Source: Adiantum capillus-veneris (Eukaryota; Streptophyta; Polypodiopsida; Polypodiales; Pteridaceae). Taken from it: DNA of 64,000 nucleotides. Under the pieces are notes generated by a model. That model was not told where the DNA came from. It worked only from the letters and a program-made list of their open reading frames with translations, and did no database searches. The position numbers were made by a program, and so were the translations under genes. Below are positions 1 to 10,471 of the stretch, piece after piece. Where the stretch lies: NCBI GenBank assembly GCA_014529385.2, contig CM043963.1:82290412-82354411 (forward strand). The letters run 5' to 3'. Position 1 is the stretch's first letter. Each line of letters opens with the position of its first letter.

Positions 1-181
1 GTCTAGAGGAGTGTGAAGCTCGTCTCGTCGACGCCGAAGCTTCGGAGCGCGCCGAATGCTCCGAAAGAGAGGGAGATGTGGATGGAGTAGGAACGCGCGA
101 TGATGCACCAGAGCGATGATGCTCCACGTACCACTGTCTCTGCTGCGGTGACAAAGAAGAAAGAAACTCCTCATCATCCAT
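1..181 (-). pseudogene. Second CACTA gene (Transposase_24 type), N-terminal fragment, copy 1
   Basis: The minus strand starts with ATG at 181-179, just after an AG splice acceptor, as in the copies starting at 5309 and 7874. It encodes the Ser/Arg-rich N-terminal part (MDDEEFLSSLSPQQRQWYVE type). The rest lies outside the window, so integrity cannot be judged. Confidence 0.6.
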
Positions 182-453
182 ACCTGCATTAAACACACGA
201 ATATTTAAACTTAATATTGAATGAATAGAGTAGACAATGACGCAAAGACCATTAAATACAATGACGTAATGACGCATATAAATACAATGACGCAATGAAT
301 TGAGTGATAGAAGAGGCAAGTCGAAAACTCAGAATTTTCAATCAAAAGATGTGAGCGCGAGTAGAAAAGAGCGTTATACACCATGGAAGGTACTTAGAGA
401 GCCAGAGCTTTAACAACACGGAGCAAAATTGTTCAAATACAATATTTGTGGCT

Positions 454-1739
454 TTAAGAGATCTCTCTCTCATCATCGCATAACTCAGCATAACTTCCTA
501 TATCTATATAGAGCTCTCCTTTTAAACACATATCCTCTGTTTCATTTTGTTGCTCCTCTGCACGCACCCCATATAGAGTAGTAGCATCTTGATGCTCCTC
601 TGGCACTACCGCAGCGGCTTCTGATTGAGCATCTTCTCTGATCTCCTCCATTGATGCCGTTGTGATTGGCACATGGTAGCCTTCATACGTCCTTGCACTA
701 CGAGGGGCTACCTCTATGACGTACCACCAGTTTGATATAGACTTTGTAGGATGAAATATTACCTGCCAGAGCCACATAACTTACATGAGAGCTTTCAAGC
801 ACATAACTTGTAAAAGGGGGATGTTAACTATTTACATACTTACTTGTTCACAATGCTCGGGTAGTACGAAAGTGTCTCTTAGGTCAGTCCATTTCTTAGT
901 AGAATCCACCTCAAGAAAACCAGACTCTCCTCTACGCACAGTAGCGTTGCGACCCTCCATGATTATCTTGAACCATTGCACGTCGAACAAGTCGACAAAA
1001 AATCCTCTGTAATCGATCCTCAAAATCTCTTGTAGCGTGCCGAAGTAAGTGAGTTCCGCCACCTCAGGATCTGCATCAGAGGAACGTCGTCGACTAGACT
1101 GTTCAAATTTTGCCATGATTCCACAATCTTGAGTAAAACGCTTTTTGTCGATTCGTTCCACCCTAAAATGTTGACCTTTACACCATGCTGCTGTGTATGA
1201 CTTATACTACAACGAACAAAGATTATGAGTGGCTGTTCAAACGTTTAGAAATAAAGTCACTAGCTAGTCGTACATTGCAAACTTACCTTGGTCGCACAAC
1301 CCCGAGAGTACTCCCACTCTTCCTCAATCACTTCGTCACCGCATTGTTGTGCGCTTTTCAATTGGTTGTGCAACCATCTTAAGCTCATGAAGGTTGGTAG
1401 GCTCTCCAGAACCGTCGGATAGTGCATCGGTGGTCGTCTTCCCTGTCTCCACTCGATTTGTACCCTTTGTCGCTCTTGCTGTGCATCCTCATATTGTGAA
1501 ATCCACTTTTGCATCACTGGATTGTGAAGCATGCAAAATCGGTTGATTTTAGCCTCTAGATCTTCCGTCATCTTCTTCTCAACACCGAGATTGCACATGA
1601 CAATCCCAGATATGCGCTCATCATCTATGGTTCACCATAGCGTGTCCCGGGTTTTATCAAATCCGTCTAGCCACTCTCCAATGTACACTAGGGACTCTGA
1701 TACCAACCAACCTTCTGCCATGCTACCCTCCGGACGTGC
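454..1739 (-). pseudogene. CACTA transposase 3' exons (DUF4216 region), copy 1
   Basis: Three minus-strand open blocks (1598-1260, 1161-832, 777-454) match the 3' exons of the better copy at 9291-8147. The middle block has the DUF4216 pattern (YFGTLQEILRIDYRGFFVDL) and the last continues with WLWQVIFHP...NWWYVIEVAPRSAR. A short DUF4218 tail (RPEGSMAEGWLVSESLVYIGEW) lies at 1739-1640. The gene has no 5' part because copy 1 is broken at 1739. Confidence 0.75.
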
Positions 1740-2040
1740 GTCCACTTCCATCGACAAGAAACCTTTGGAATTACCTTCGAGCGTCCTTACCTTTCAGCTT
1801 CACCCGCAATGTTATCATGACGGGACTATTCGAGTAGTCGTACTTGCTTGCAAGCAAAGTCAATTCGAAGGTTGGTATTCTACGACAATAGTAAGGCTAC
1901 CTAGTAACTCGTGTGGTAAGTGTTTACATTGCACCAGATCTACATCCATAGTATTCACCCGTTTGGAGAAATCTTCATTGGTTGTACATCCACATGCATC
2001 AAAAGCAGTCAGCATCAAAAGAACAGAAAAGTATCTCTAG
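1740..2040. other. Unassigned sequence next to the CACTA remnant
   Basis: These 300 bases follow the breakpoint of CACTA copy 1 and match nothing else in the window. An open frame runs through 1531-2040 on the plus strand, but half of it is antisense to CACTA exons, so I do not regard it as a gene. It may be a filler or captured fragment. Confidence 0.3.
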
Positions 2041-3348
2041 ATAGAAGTTCGACAGTTGTGCCTCACCTTAAACAGGGGGTCACGTGCACACTTCACTTGC
2101 GCTACGTGGACATGCTTTTGTTATAGTCTTGCATGAGTCTAGCTTAGGACTGAGCCTCACACTTTGTGAGCCTCTAGAGGACGTGCATGTCCATGCCGGT
2201 CATAGTTGCATACCCTCTCTTGCATAGGATTGTTAGTTCAGTATGCATGCACCTCTCTCGTGGGAACTACCCCTAGCATGGCATTAGTTAGTAAATGATT
2301 TTCAGCCCATTTTGTATGATATCGTGGGGCTTCAATTGAGACTGCTCGACCCAGATGTGGGGAGGCTATATAGGAGTCCAGCCCTTGCAGTAGAAGACCT
2401 AGAGGAGCAGAGAGTCAGAGCCTCTCATAGTACCACATTAGTCCATCGTTTTTGCACTTGTTGCATCAGCATTTCTCAGCCATAGCCTTGCAGTTTCCGC
2501 ATTCTCCTTGAATCAGCAACAACCAGCGTTTCCCAGATTCAGCCCCTTTAGCATTACCAGGAGAAGGAGAAGAGGTACCAGCAGAAGCACCTGCAGCCCA
2601 ACGTTTGCAAGCCAGCAGGCCAACATTTTCAGCCCGTCTTCTCAGCAGCTTTTTTCAGCCAAGTAGAACCTGCTTTCTTAGCCCAAGGAAGCCAGCATTT
2701 TGCAGCCAGAACAACCATCGATCTTAGCCCTTGGTCGCCAGCAGATTTCAGCCCCTAGCCTCATCATAGTTGCAGATGCAAGCCATTGGCAAAGCTAGCA
2801 GATTTAGCATTCATCCATAGCCTCTTCGTCGTTGCCGTCGTCGACACAATACCCCATAGTACCCTTAGGACCTCATCGTCGACATCATTGTCGTCACCAT
2901 AGATCCATCAGTACTTCGTTATCGACATCATCGTCGTCAACATAGAACCAGCAGTACCGATCGTCGTCATCATCGTTGTCGATATAGAACCTCGCAGTAC
3001 CTCAGTACCCATTAGTACCCAACATCAGTATCCATTAGTGTCAGCACCTCAGCATTTAGCATCATTGTATGAGCATCATTATCTTCAACATAGAACCTCG
3101 CAGTACCTCAATACCCATCAGTTCCCAATAGTACCCAACATCAGTAGCATCAATACCCATTAGCATCAGCACCTTAGCATTTAGCATCATTGTACTAGCA
3201 TTGTGCAAGAATAAAGAAAGTACTTGCTCTGGCAACAGAGCAAGGGGGCCCTTGAGGGTTTGGGACCCGACATACCGTGTGGTCTCTTCTCTCTCTCTCT
3301 TGTGTCTCTCTCTTTCTTTCAGTTCAGCTCTTTCAAGTGAAGTAAAGT
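2041..3348 (+). repeat. Probable LTR or leader fragment with internal repeats
   Basis: No gene is visible. A TATATAG at 2367-2373 resembles an LTR core promoter. From about 2820 the sequence is a degenerate ATC/GTC-rich repeat, and 2982-3073 is repeated imperfectly at 3089-3198 (blocks with AACCTCGCAGTACCTCA and CAGCATTTAGCATCATTGTA). An AATAAA lies near 3211. This fits an LTR and leader of an unidentified retroelement ending at the CACTA terminus, but I see no partner LTR. Confidence 0.35.
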
Positions 3349-3360
3349 CACTACAAGAGG
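3349..3360 (+). repeat. CACTA left terminal inverted repeat
   Basis: CACTACAAGAGG, the exact reverse complement of 35807-35818. It is the 3' end relative to the transposase genes. Confidence 0.8.
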
Positions 3361-3384
3361 TTGTGTGCTCTTGTGACACTGTTA

Positions 3385-3625
3385 GCGACGGAAATACACT
3401 GGGTTTTTATAAACCCCGGCGTCGATAAAACCGTCGCTAATAGCGTCGCTACGAGAGCGTCGCTATATGCATCACTATAGGCGTCGCTATATGCGTCGCT
3501 TTAAGCGTCGCTATATAGAGACGCTCATAGCGACGGTTATAGCGACGTTTACATAGAAGTCTATAGCGACGCTCATAGCGACGCTACAGAGCCATAAATA
3601 GCGACGGTTATAGCGACGCCCGAGA
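3385..3625. repeat. CACTA subterminal repeat block (left)
   Basis: About fourteen copies of a GCGTCGCTA/TAGCGACGC motif occur in both orientations. In CACTA elements such subterminal motifs are the binding sites of the accessory transposase protein. A 9-bp-arm hairpin (CAGGGCATT/AATGCCCTG, 3643-3661) follows and recurs at 6207-6225 in the second copy. Confidence 0.75.
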
Positions 3626-3999
3626 GAATTTTTTTTTGGTGACAGGGCATTGAATGCCCTGCCACCCATCAACCATATTGTACTTGATTCACTTTTTAAA
3701 AAAAGTGCAAGGGTAGATAATAGACCCAAAATAGTCACCCACAAGACGCATTGTTTGCAAAATTGACAAGCGTAAAATTGACAATTGTACACATCATAAG
3801 CAAAATGAATTGATTGGCAAATGTAATAATGACAATTGTACAACATCATAGGCATCAAGAATTGATTGGCAAAATGAACTACGGTGAAAAATGTAATAAT
3901 ATACATGGTTCAAAAAGACGTATAAAATCCGTCTCATGATACATAAGCTATGAGAAACCCTAAACTAATGCTATCTAGCTACGGCTAAACTGACGTCGT

Positions 4000-5309
4000 C
4001 TAGTCAGACGTCTCATCGCGTCCAAGCGGCGTATCTGTCGGATTCTACAAAAAAAGTCAATAAGACAGCTTTAAGTAAGTATAAACATATAACGACATTT
4101 ATAAAACAATACAAAAAATAGAAAAGATTAAACCCTAATACTAACCATGCCGCCGTCAGAACTGAGAATGTCCATCAGGGCGTTTAATCCCTTCCTGCCT
4201 GCGTACTCGCGCTCGTAAGGTGTGGGATCACGTCCTGTCATCGACCACTGTCAAAACATACAAAGATTTCATTATGTTAGAATTAAAAAACTCATAAACC
4301 CTAAACTATCGAACATAAAGAGCAATGCGAAAACACTTACAAAATCGGCCTCAAATGATGCCCATACAGCGCTCCCCAAGTGGTGCGAGCTCCCTGCCTC
4401 TACTCGCGCTCTGGCTGCATCCTTTTGTTGCTTCCACTTGTCGGGATTCTCGCGCGCTGCTTTCTTCGCATTCTTCCAATCTTCTTTGGCCAGCCAATCT
4501 GGCCTGTTCCACCCATGCTTGATTGCTTTTTGCACTTCAGAACGCTTGTGCTTGCAGTATTTGCGCATTCGAATGTTCATCAGGTCTTCATTGAAGCGCT
4601 GATCTCGTGTTGGAACGGGAAACTCATCATGAAGTATGCTGATGACTCTGGCTTTTAAATCACTTGGTACTTCACTCCATTTGTTTAGTATGTAGTGTCT
4701 AATCAGCTGAGAGCAAAGACCACGCATGCGCGAGATCACCTTCTTGCCGTCATCATCCATTATGATGCCGCCGCTGAAGTCGACGGAGTAAGGCAAGCCC
4801 TCTGGCCGGTGACGCGTGAACCTGGGTGTCCCGGCAGGGGTCTCTAGCGGCGTGTCGATGGGGGTACGGACGTCAGGTGTCTCCACCGGCGTCTGGGCCC
4901 TGAAGCGAGGAGTGTCTAGTGGGGTGGCTCCTGGCAGAGTAGGTAGAGGTGTGTAGCTGCTAGTAACAGTCAGCCGCGCAAAACTTGGCGAAGATGGCGA
5001 TGTTGTGGCTGGTGTGGCGGCGGGCAAAGAAGGGGAGGGTAAAGAGCCTCATCGAACACGAGGCGATGTGGAGGCATCGGCGGCGGAATCCCCACAACAA
5101 CCGCCACCGCCACCACTTGAGCGCCGATGTCTAGACAAGTGTGAAGATCGTCTCGTCGACGCCAAAGCTTCGGAGCGCGCCGAATGCTCCGAAAGAGAGG
5201 GAGATGTGGATGGAGTAGGAATGCGCGATGATGCGCCAGAGCGATGACCCTCCACGTACCACTGTCTCTGCTGCGGTGACAAAGAAGAAAGAAACTCGTC
5301 ATCATCCAT
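4000..5309 (-). pseudogene. Second CACTA gene, Transposase_24 (Ptta/En/Spm) type, copy 2a
   Basis: The reading frame starts at ATG 5309, right after an AG acceptor, with a Ser/Arg/Pro-rich N-terminus and a Gly-Cys run. It hits an in-frame TGA at 5049-5051 and continues in the same frame from 5027. It then encodes repeated TP motifs (ATPLDTPRF, PVETPDVRTP) and the conserved block RHYILNKWSEVPSDLKARV...HKRSEVQKAIKHGWNRPDW...NPDKWKQQ, typical of plant Transposase_24 proteins. A GTAAGT donor follows FEADF near 4335. Two short exons follow (about 4244-4146, ending before 4000). In En/Spm the second protein binds subterminal repeats; that role is inferred here. The TGA is shared with copy 2b. Confidence 0.7.
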
Positions 5310-5805
5310 ACCTGCATTAAACACACGAATATTTAAACTTAATATTGAATGAATAGAGTAGACAATGACACAAAGACCATTAAATACAATGACGTAATGA
5401 AGCATATAAATACAATGACGCAATGAATTGAGTGATAGAAGAGGCAAGTCGAAAACTCAGAATTTTCAATCAAAAGATGTGAGCGCGAGTAGAAAAGAGC
5501 GTTATACACCATGGAAGGTACTTAGAGAGCCAGAGCTTTTACAACACGCAGCAAAATTGTTCAAATACAATATTTGTGGCTTTAAGATATCTCTCTCTCA
5601 TCCTCGCATAACTCAACATAATATTGCACTATGAGGGGCTACCTCTATGGTAGCCTTCATATATCCTTGCACTGCGAGGGGCTACCTCTATGACGTACCA
5701 CCAGTTTGATGTAGACTTTGTAGGATGAAATATTACCTGCTAGAGCCACATAACTTACATGAGAGCTTTCAAGCACATAACTTGTAAAAGGGGGATGTTA
5801 ACTAT

Positions 5806-6087
5806 TTACATACTTACTTGTTCACAATGCTCGGGTAGTACGAAAGTGTCTCTTAGGTCAGTCCATTTCTTAATAGAATCCACCTCAAGAAAACCAGACT
5901 CTCCTCTACGCACAGTAGCGTTGCGACCCTCCATGATTATCTTGAAACACTGCACGTCGAACAAGTCGACAAAAAATCCTCTGTAATCGATCCTCAAAAT
6001 TTCTTGTAGCGTGCCGAAGTAAGTGAGTTCCGCCACCACAGGATCTGCATCAGAGGAATGTCGTCGACTAGACTGTTCAAATTTTGC
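5806..6087 (-). pseudogene. Truncated DUF4216 transposase exon, copy 2a
   Basis: Minus-strand frame with AKFEQSSRR...VVAELTYFGTLQEILRIDYRGFF, homologous to 8525-8830. At 6087/6088 it runs directly into the subterminal repeats of the next CACTA copy, so everything upstream (N-terminal transposase exons) is missing. The exon corresponding to 8147-8470 is mostly deleted; only about 5625-5760 is left. Confidence 0.75.
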
Positions 6088-6190
6088 GCTCATAGCGACG
6101 GTGATAGCGACGTTTACACAGAAGTCTATAGCGACGCTCATAGCGACGCTACAGGGCCATAAATAGCAACGGTTATAGCAAAGCCCGAAA
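6088..6190. repeat. CACTA subterminal repeats of copy 2b, terminus missing
   Basis: TAGCGACG-type motifs match 3510-3625, but the outermost ~160 bases including CACTACAAGAGG are absent. The block abuts copy 2a coding sequence. This marks either a deletion between two CACTA copies or an unequal exchange. Confidence 0.7.
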
Positions 6191-6564
6191 GAAATTTTTT
6201 TTGGTGACAGGGCATTGAATGCCCTGCCACCCATCAACCATTTTGTACTTGATTCACTTTTTAAAAAAAGTGCAAGGTTAGATAATAGACCCAAAATAGT
6301 CACGCACAAGACGCATTGTTTGCAAAATTGACAAGCGTAAAATTGACAATTGTACACATCATAGGCAAAATGAATTGATTGGCAAATGTAATAATGACAA
6401 TTGTACAACATCATAGGCATAAAGAATTGATTGGCAAAATGAACTGCGGTGAAAAATATAATAATATACATGGTTCAAAAAGACGTATAAAATCCGTCTC
6501 ATGATACATAAGCTATGAGAAACCCTAAACTAATGCTATCTAGCTACGGCTAAACTGACGTCGT

Positions 6565-7874
6565 CTAGTCAGACGTCTCATCGCGTCCAAGCGGCGTATC
6601 TGTCGGATTCTGCAAAAAAAGACAATAAGACAGCTTTCAGTAAGTATAAACATATAACGACATTTATAAAACAATACAAAAAATAGAAAAGAGTAAACCC
6701 TAATACTAACCATGCCGCCGCGAGAACTGAGAATGTCCATCAGGGCGCTTAAGCCCTTCCTGCTAGTGTACTCGCGCTCGTACTGTGTGGGATCACGTCC
6801 TGTCATCGACCACTGTCAAAACATACAAAGATTTCATTATGTTAGAATTAAAAAACTCATAAACCCTAAACTATCGAACATAAAGAGCAATGCGAAAACA
6901 CTTACAAAATCGGCCTCAAATGATGCCCATCCACCGCTCCCCAAGTGGTACGAGCTCCCTGCCTCTACTCGCGCTCTGGCTGCATCCTTTTGTTGCTTCC
7001 CCTTGTCGGGATTCTCGCGCACTACTTTCTTCGCATTCTTCCAATCTTCTTTGGCCAGCCAATCTGGCCTGTTCCAACCATGCTTGATTGCTTTTTGCAC
7101 TTCGGAACGCTTGTGTTTGCAGTATTCGCGCATTCGAATCTTCATCAGGTCTTCATTGAAGCGCTGATCCCGTGTTGGAACGGGAAACTCATCATGAAGT
7201 ATGCTGATGACTCTGGCTTTTAAATCACTTGGTACTTCACTCCATTTGTTTAGTATGTAGTGTCTAAACAGCTGAGAGCAAAGACCACGCATGCGCGAGA
7301 TCACCTTCTTGCCGTCATCATCCATGATGATGCCGCTGCTAAAGTCGACGGAGTAAGGCAAGCCCTCTGGCCGGTGACGCGTGAACCTGGGTGTCCCGGC
7401 AGGGGTCTCTAGCGGCGTGTCGATGGGGGTACGGACGTCAGGTGTCTCCACCGGCGTCTGGGCCCCGAAGCGAGGAGTGTCGAGTGGGGTGGCTCCTGGC
7501 GGAGTAGGTAGAGGTGTGTAGCTGCTAGGAACAGTCAGCCGCGAAAAACCTGGCATAGATGGCGATGCTGTGGTTGGTGTGGGGGCGGGCAAAGAAGGGG
7601 AGGGTAAAGAGCCTCATCGAACACGAGGTGGTGTGGAGGCATCGGCGGCGGAATCCCCACAACAACCGCCACCGCCACCACTAGAGCGCCGGTGTCTAGA
7701 CGAGTGTGAAGATCGTCTCGTCGACATCGAAGCTTCAGAGCGCGCCGAATGCTCCGAAAGAGAGGGAGATGCGGATGGAGTAGGAATGTGCGATGATGCG
7801 CCAGAGCGATGACGCTCCACGTACCACTGTCTCTGCTGCGGTGACAAAGAAGAAAGAAACTCCTCATCATCCAT
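6565..7874 (-). pseudogene. Second CACTA gene, Transposase_24 type, copy 2b
   Basis: Start ATG at 7874 (MDDEEFLSSLSPQQRQWYVE). The first exon reads 86 codons to a TGA at 7614-7616, then stays in the same frame through the TP-rich linker and the Transposase_24 core (KWSEVPSDLKARVISILHDE, SEVQKAIKHGWNRPDWLAKE). The exon ends at a GTAAGT donor near 6901. A second exon around 6811-6713 (MTGRDPTQYEREYTSRKG, GTTAGT donor) and a last one to TAG at 6565 complete the gene. It lies downstream of and parallel to the transposase. The in-frame TGA is identical in copy 2a, so it predates the duplication. Confidence 0.72.
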
Positions 7875-8146
7875 ACCTGCATTAAACACACGAATATTTA
7901 AACTTTATATTGAATGAATAGAGTAGACAATGACGCAAAGACCATTAAATACAATGACGTAATGACGCATATAAATACAATGACGCAATGAATTGAGTGA
8001 TAGAAGAGGCAAGTCGAAAACTCAGAATTTTCAATCAAAAGATGTGAGCGCGAGAAGAAAAGAGTGTTATACACCATGGAAGGTACTTAGAGAGCCAGAG
8101 CTTTTACAACACGGAGCAAAATTGTTCAAATACAATATTTGTGGCT

Positions 8147-8470
8147 TTAAGAGATCTCTCTCTCATCCTCGCATAACTCAGCATAACTTCCTATATCTAT
8201 ATAGAGCTCTCCGTTTAAACACATATCCTCTGTTTCATTTTGTAGCTCCTCTGCATGCACCCCATATAGAGTAGTAGCATCTTGATGCTCGTCTGGCACC
8301 ACCGCAGCGGCTTCTGATTGAGCATCTTCTCTGATCTCCTCCGTTGATGCCGTTGTGATTGGCACATGGTAGCCTTCATACGTCCTTGCACTACGAGGGG
8401 CTACCTCTATGACGTACCACCAGTTTGATGTAGACTTTGTAGGATGAAATATTACCTGCCAGAGCCACAT
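8147..8470 (-). CDS. CACTA transposase, last exon (after DUF4216)
   Basis: Open block beginning WLWQVIFHPTKSTSNWWYVIE and ending in an acidic tail, with a stop at 8147-8149. It continues the DUF4216 exon (8854-8525) after an intron; in CACTA transposases DUF4216 is followed by exactly such a W-x-V-I-x-x-x-P-R segment. It is nearly identical to 454-777. Confidence 0.65.
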   Translation of the reverse strand: MWLWQVIFHPTKSTSNWWYVIEVAPRSARTYEGYHVPITTASTEEIREDAQSEAAAVVPDEHQDATTLYGVHAEELQNETEDMCLNGELYIDIGSYAELCEDEREIS

Positions 8471-8524
8471 AACTTACATGAGAGCTTTCAAGCACATAAC
8501 TTGTAAAAGGGGGATGTTAACTAT

Positions 8525-8854
8525 TTACATACTTACTTGTTCACAATGCTCGGGTAGTACGAAAGTGTCTCTTAGGTCAGTCCATTTCTTAGTAGAATCC
8601 ACCTCAAGAAAACCAGACTCTCCTCTACGCACAGTAGCGTTGCGACCCTCCATGATTATCTTGAACCATTGCACGTCGAACAAGTCGACAAAAAATCCTC
8701 TGTAATTGATCCTCAAAATCTCTTGTAGCGTGCCGAAGTAAGTGAGTTCCGCCACCACAGGATCTGCATCAGAGGAACGTCGTCGACTAGACTGTTCAAA
8801 TTTTGCCATGATTCTACAGTCTTGAGTAAAATGCTTTTTGTCGATCCGTTCCAC
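8525..8854 (-). CDS. CACTA transposase, DUF4216 exon
   Basis: Minus-strand exon with the DUF4216 signature (ELTYFGTLQEILRINYRGFF, VDLFDVQWFKIIMEGRN) and the closing DTFVLPEHCEQV. DUF4216 is a conserved domain of unknown role found C-terminal in plant CACTA transposases. Copies exist at 832-1161 and, truncated, at 5806-6087. It follows the 8953-9291 exon. Confidence 0.72.
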   Translation of the reverse strand: MERIDKKHFTQDCRIMAKFEQSSRRRSSDADPVVAELTYFGTLQEILRINYRGFFVDLFDVQWFKIIMEGRNATVRRGESGFLEVDSTKKWTDLRDTFVLPEHCEQVSM

Positions 8855-8952
8855 CCTAAAATGTCGACCTTTACACCATGCTGCTGTGTATGACTTATAC
8901 TACAACGAACAAAGATTATGAATGGCCGTTCAAACGTTTAGAAATAAAGTCA

Positions 8953-9291
8953 CTAGCTAGTCGTACATTGCAAACTTACCTTGTTCGCGCAACCCCGAGA
9001 GTACTCCCACTCTTCCTCAGTCACTTCGTCACCGCATTGTTGTGCGCTTTTCAATTGGTTGTGCAACCATCTTAAGCTCATGAATGTTGGTAGGCTCTCC
9101 AGAACCGTCTGATAGTGCATCGGTGGTCGTCTTTCCCGTCTCCACTCGATTCGTGCCCTTTGTCGCTCTTGATTTTCATCCTCATATTGTGAAATCCACT
9201 TTTGCATCACTGGATTGTGAAGCATGCAAAATCGGTTGATTTTAGCCTCTAGATCTTCTGTCATCTTCTTCTCAACACCGAGATTGCACAT
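8953..9291 (-). CDS. CACTA transposase, linker exon between DUF4218 and DUF4216
   Basis: Open block rich in charged residues (LEAKINRFCMLHNPVMQKWI, YEDENQERQRARIEWRRERR). It lies 34 bases downstream of the DUF4218 exon and is conserved at 1260-1598, including frame. I recognise no separate domain. Confidence 0.55.
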   Translation of the reverse strand: MCNLGVEKKMTEDLEAKINRFCMLHNPVMQKWISQYEDENQERQRARIEWRRERRPPMHYQTVLESLPTFMSLRWLHNQLKSAQQCGDEVTEEEWEYSRGCANKVSLQCTTS

Positions 9292-9324
9292 GACAATCCC
9301 AGATATGCGCTCATCATCTATGGT

Positions 9325-9780
9325 TCACCATAGCGTGTCCCGGGCTTTATCAAATCCGTCTAGCCACTCTCCAATGTACACTAGGGACTCTGATACCAAC
9401 CAACCTTCTGCCATGCTACCCTCTGGACGTGCCTTTTGACGCACATATCCCTTAAGCGTTTTCATGAAACGTTCTAAGAAGAACATCCATCTGGAATGAA
9501 CTGTGCCAGCTATTTCCACCTCATCAACTATGTGAACAAGAAGATGCACCTGAATGGTTAGCATGGTAGTAGGAAAATGTTTCTCAAACATGCACACAAG
9601 CTCCGCAGCATTTAGTTTGGCAAATGGTATGGAGTCTACGTTGATCTCCTTTTGTGAGATCCATTGCACCAGCTTTGCAAGTTTGTAGATTGTGTTACGG
9701 ATGTCGAGAGACAAACATCCCTCAATGGCAACCGGTAAAATAAACTGTAAAGTATGTGCAGCAATGATATTAAAATCCAC
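9325..9780 (-). CDS. CACTA transposase, DUF4218 exon
   Basis: Minus-strand frame with the DUF4218 pattern: HTLQFILPVAIEG, then FPTTMLTIQVHLLVHIVDE, then SRWMFFLERFMKTLKGYVRQ and ARPEGSMAEGWL. This domain follows the catalytic region in plant CACTA transposases. Upstream, separated by an intron whose GTACGT donor is near 9822, lies a short exon segment reading LKSHDWHKMCQ, which is the usual junction between core and DUF4218. Confidence 0.8.
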   Translation of the reverse strand: MDFNIIAAHTLQFILPVAIEGCLSLDIRNTIYKLAKLVQWISQKEINVDSIPFAKLNAAELVCMFEKHFPTTMLTIQVHLLVHIVDEVEIAGTVHSRWMFFLERFMKTLKGYVRQKARPEGSMAEGWLVSESLVYIGEWLDGFDKARDTLW

Positions 9781-9866
9781 ATTTTATGCAATGATATTAA
9801 AGTCCACTATGAACGTACCTGACACATTTTATGCCAATCGTGTGACTTCAAACCGGTAAGCTTTCC

Positions 9867-10439
9867 TTATTTAGTAAAACACATTCGGAGCGAGTGCATT
9901 ATGCCAGTGGGGGTCCGCAAAGATTGAATGGTCTCTTTTACTTTGCGTTCTTGGGCTCCTGTGAAAATCCATGGTGCTTTAGGGAGTTTTATCGATCCAT
10001 TAGACGCTGTTTGCGGCCAATATTGCTCCATACGATCCACATTTCTAAGGTGAACTCTGGCTCCCAAAGTATCTTTCTTGCCGGTCAGATGGTCCCATAG
10101 TAGATTACCCACATTCTTGAATATGTGCATTGGATCAAGCAAGTGATTGATCATGAGTCGGGGCCAGTATGGTAACTCGTACCATAGAGATACTCTCTTC
10201 ATCCCTGGAGGCAATCCGTCATCGCACATCTCCTTCTGCTCTAACCATGCTTGTGCAGACATCCTTGGTGGCTCTCTTCCCAAAACGCCGTCGCGTAACA
10301 CATGATTCTCTGGAAGATATGCTTGATGACCTTCGTAGATTTGCTTCTTCAGTGAGGGCGCCCTACGTGCATTCAGTCTAGGTCCACATGTGACACATGC
10401 TCTGTATCCGCTTGTTTGAAGCCCTGCATGTATACACAT
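9867..10439 (-). CDS. CACTA transposase, Transposase_21 C-terminal catalytic exon
   Basis: Contains SGYRACVTCGPRL (the CxxCG block), a YLPENH segment, LPYWPRLMINHLLDPMHIFKN and GARVHLRNVD. These match the second half of the Transposase_21 (tnp2) domain. The Asp of LDPMHI sits where the second catalytic Asp of the DDE-type core is expected. The exon joins 10472-10897 upstream and the LKSHDWH segment downstream. No lesion is visible within the exon. Confidence 0.8.
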   Translation of the reverse strand: MCIHAGLQTSGYRACVTCGPRLNARRAPSLKKQIYEGHQAYLPENHVLRDGVLGREPPRMSAQAWLEQKEMCDDGLPPGMKRVSLWYELPYWPRLMINHLLDPMHIFKNVGNLLWDHLTGKKDTLGARVHLRNVDRMEQYWPQTASNGSIKLPKAPWIFTGAQERKVKETIQSLRTPTGIMHSLRMCFTK

Positions 10440-10471
10440 GATAATAGATCAACTATGGGAAAAAAAAAGAT

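Larger units (their letters stand above)
1..1739 (-). mobile_element. CACTA (En/Spm-type) transposon remnant, copy 1
   Basis: This stretch is collinear with 7694-9430 and, in its left part, with 5130-5600, so it is a third copy of the same CACTA family. It runs from inside the second-gene N-terminal exon (cut by the window edge) through the 3' transposase exons. Homology to 7694-9430 stops abruptly at about 1739, inside the DUF4218 coding region, where unrelated DNA begins. The upstream transposase exons are absent. Confidence 0.8.

Noticed and set aside
3346-3348. AGT/ATT as CACTA target-site duplication
   Set aside because: One of three bases differs and the two flanks belong to different sequences, so I do not count it as a duplication.
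3511-3906. 131-codon minus-strand frame
   Set aside because: It lies in the CACTA terminal region and its Val-Ala-Ile repeats come from the TAGCGACG motifs.
5806-6471. 221-codon minus-strand frame
   Set aside because: The upstream half is the non-coding CACTA subterminal region fused by recombination to a DUF4216 exon. Only 5806-6087 is coding-derived.
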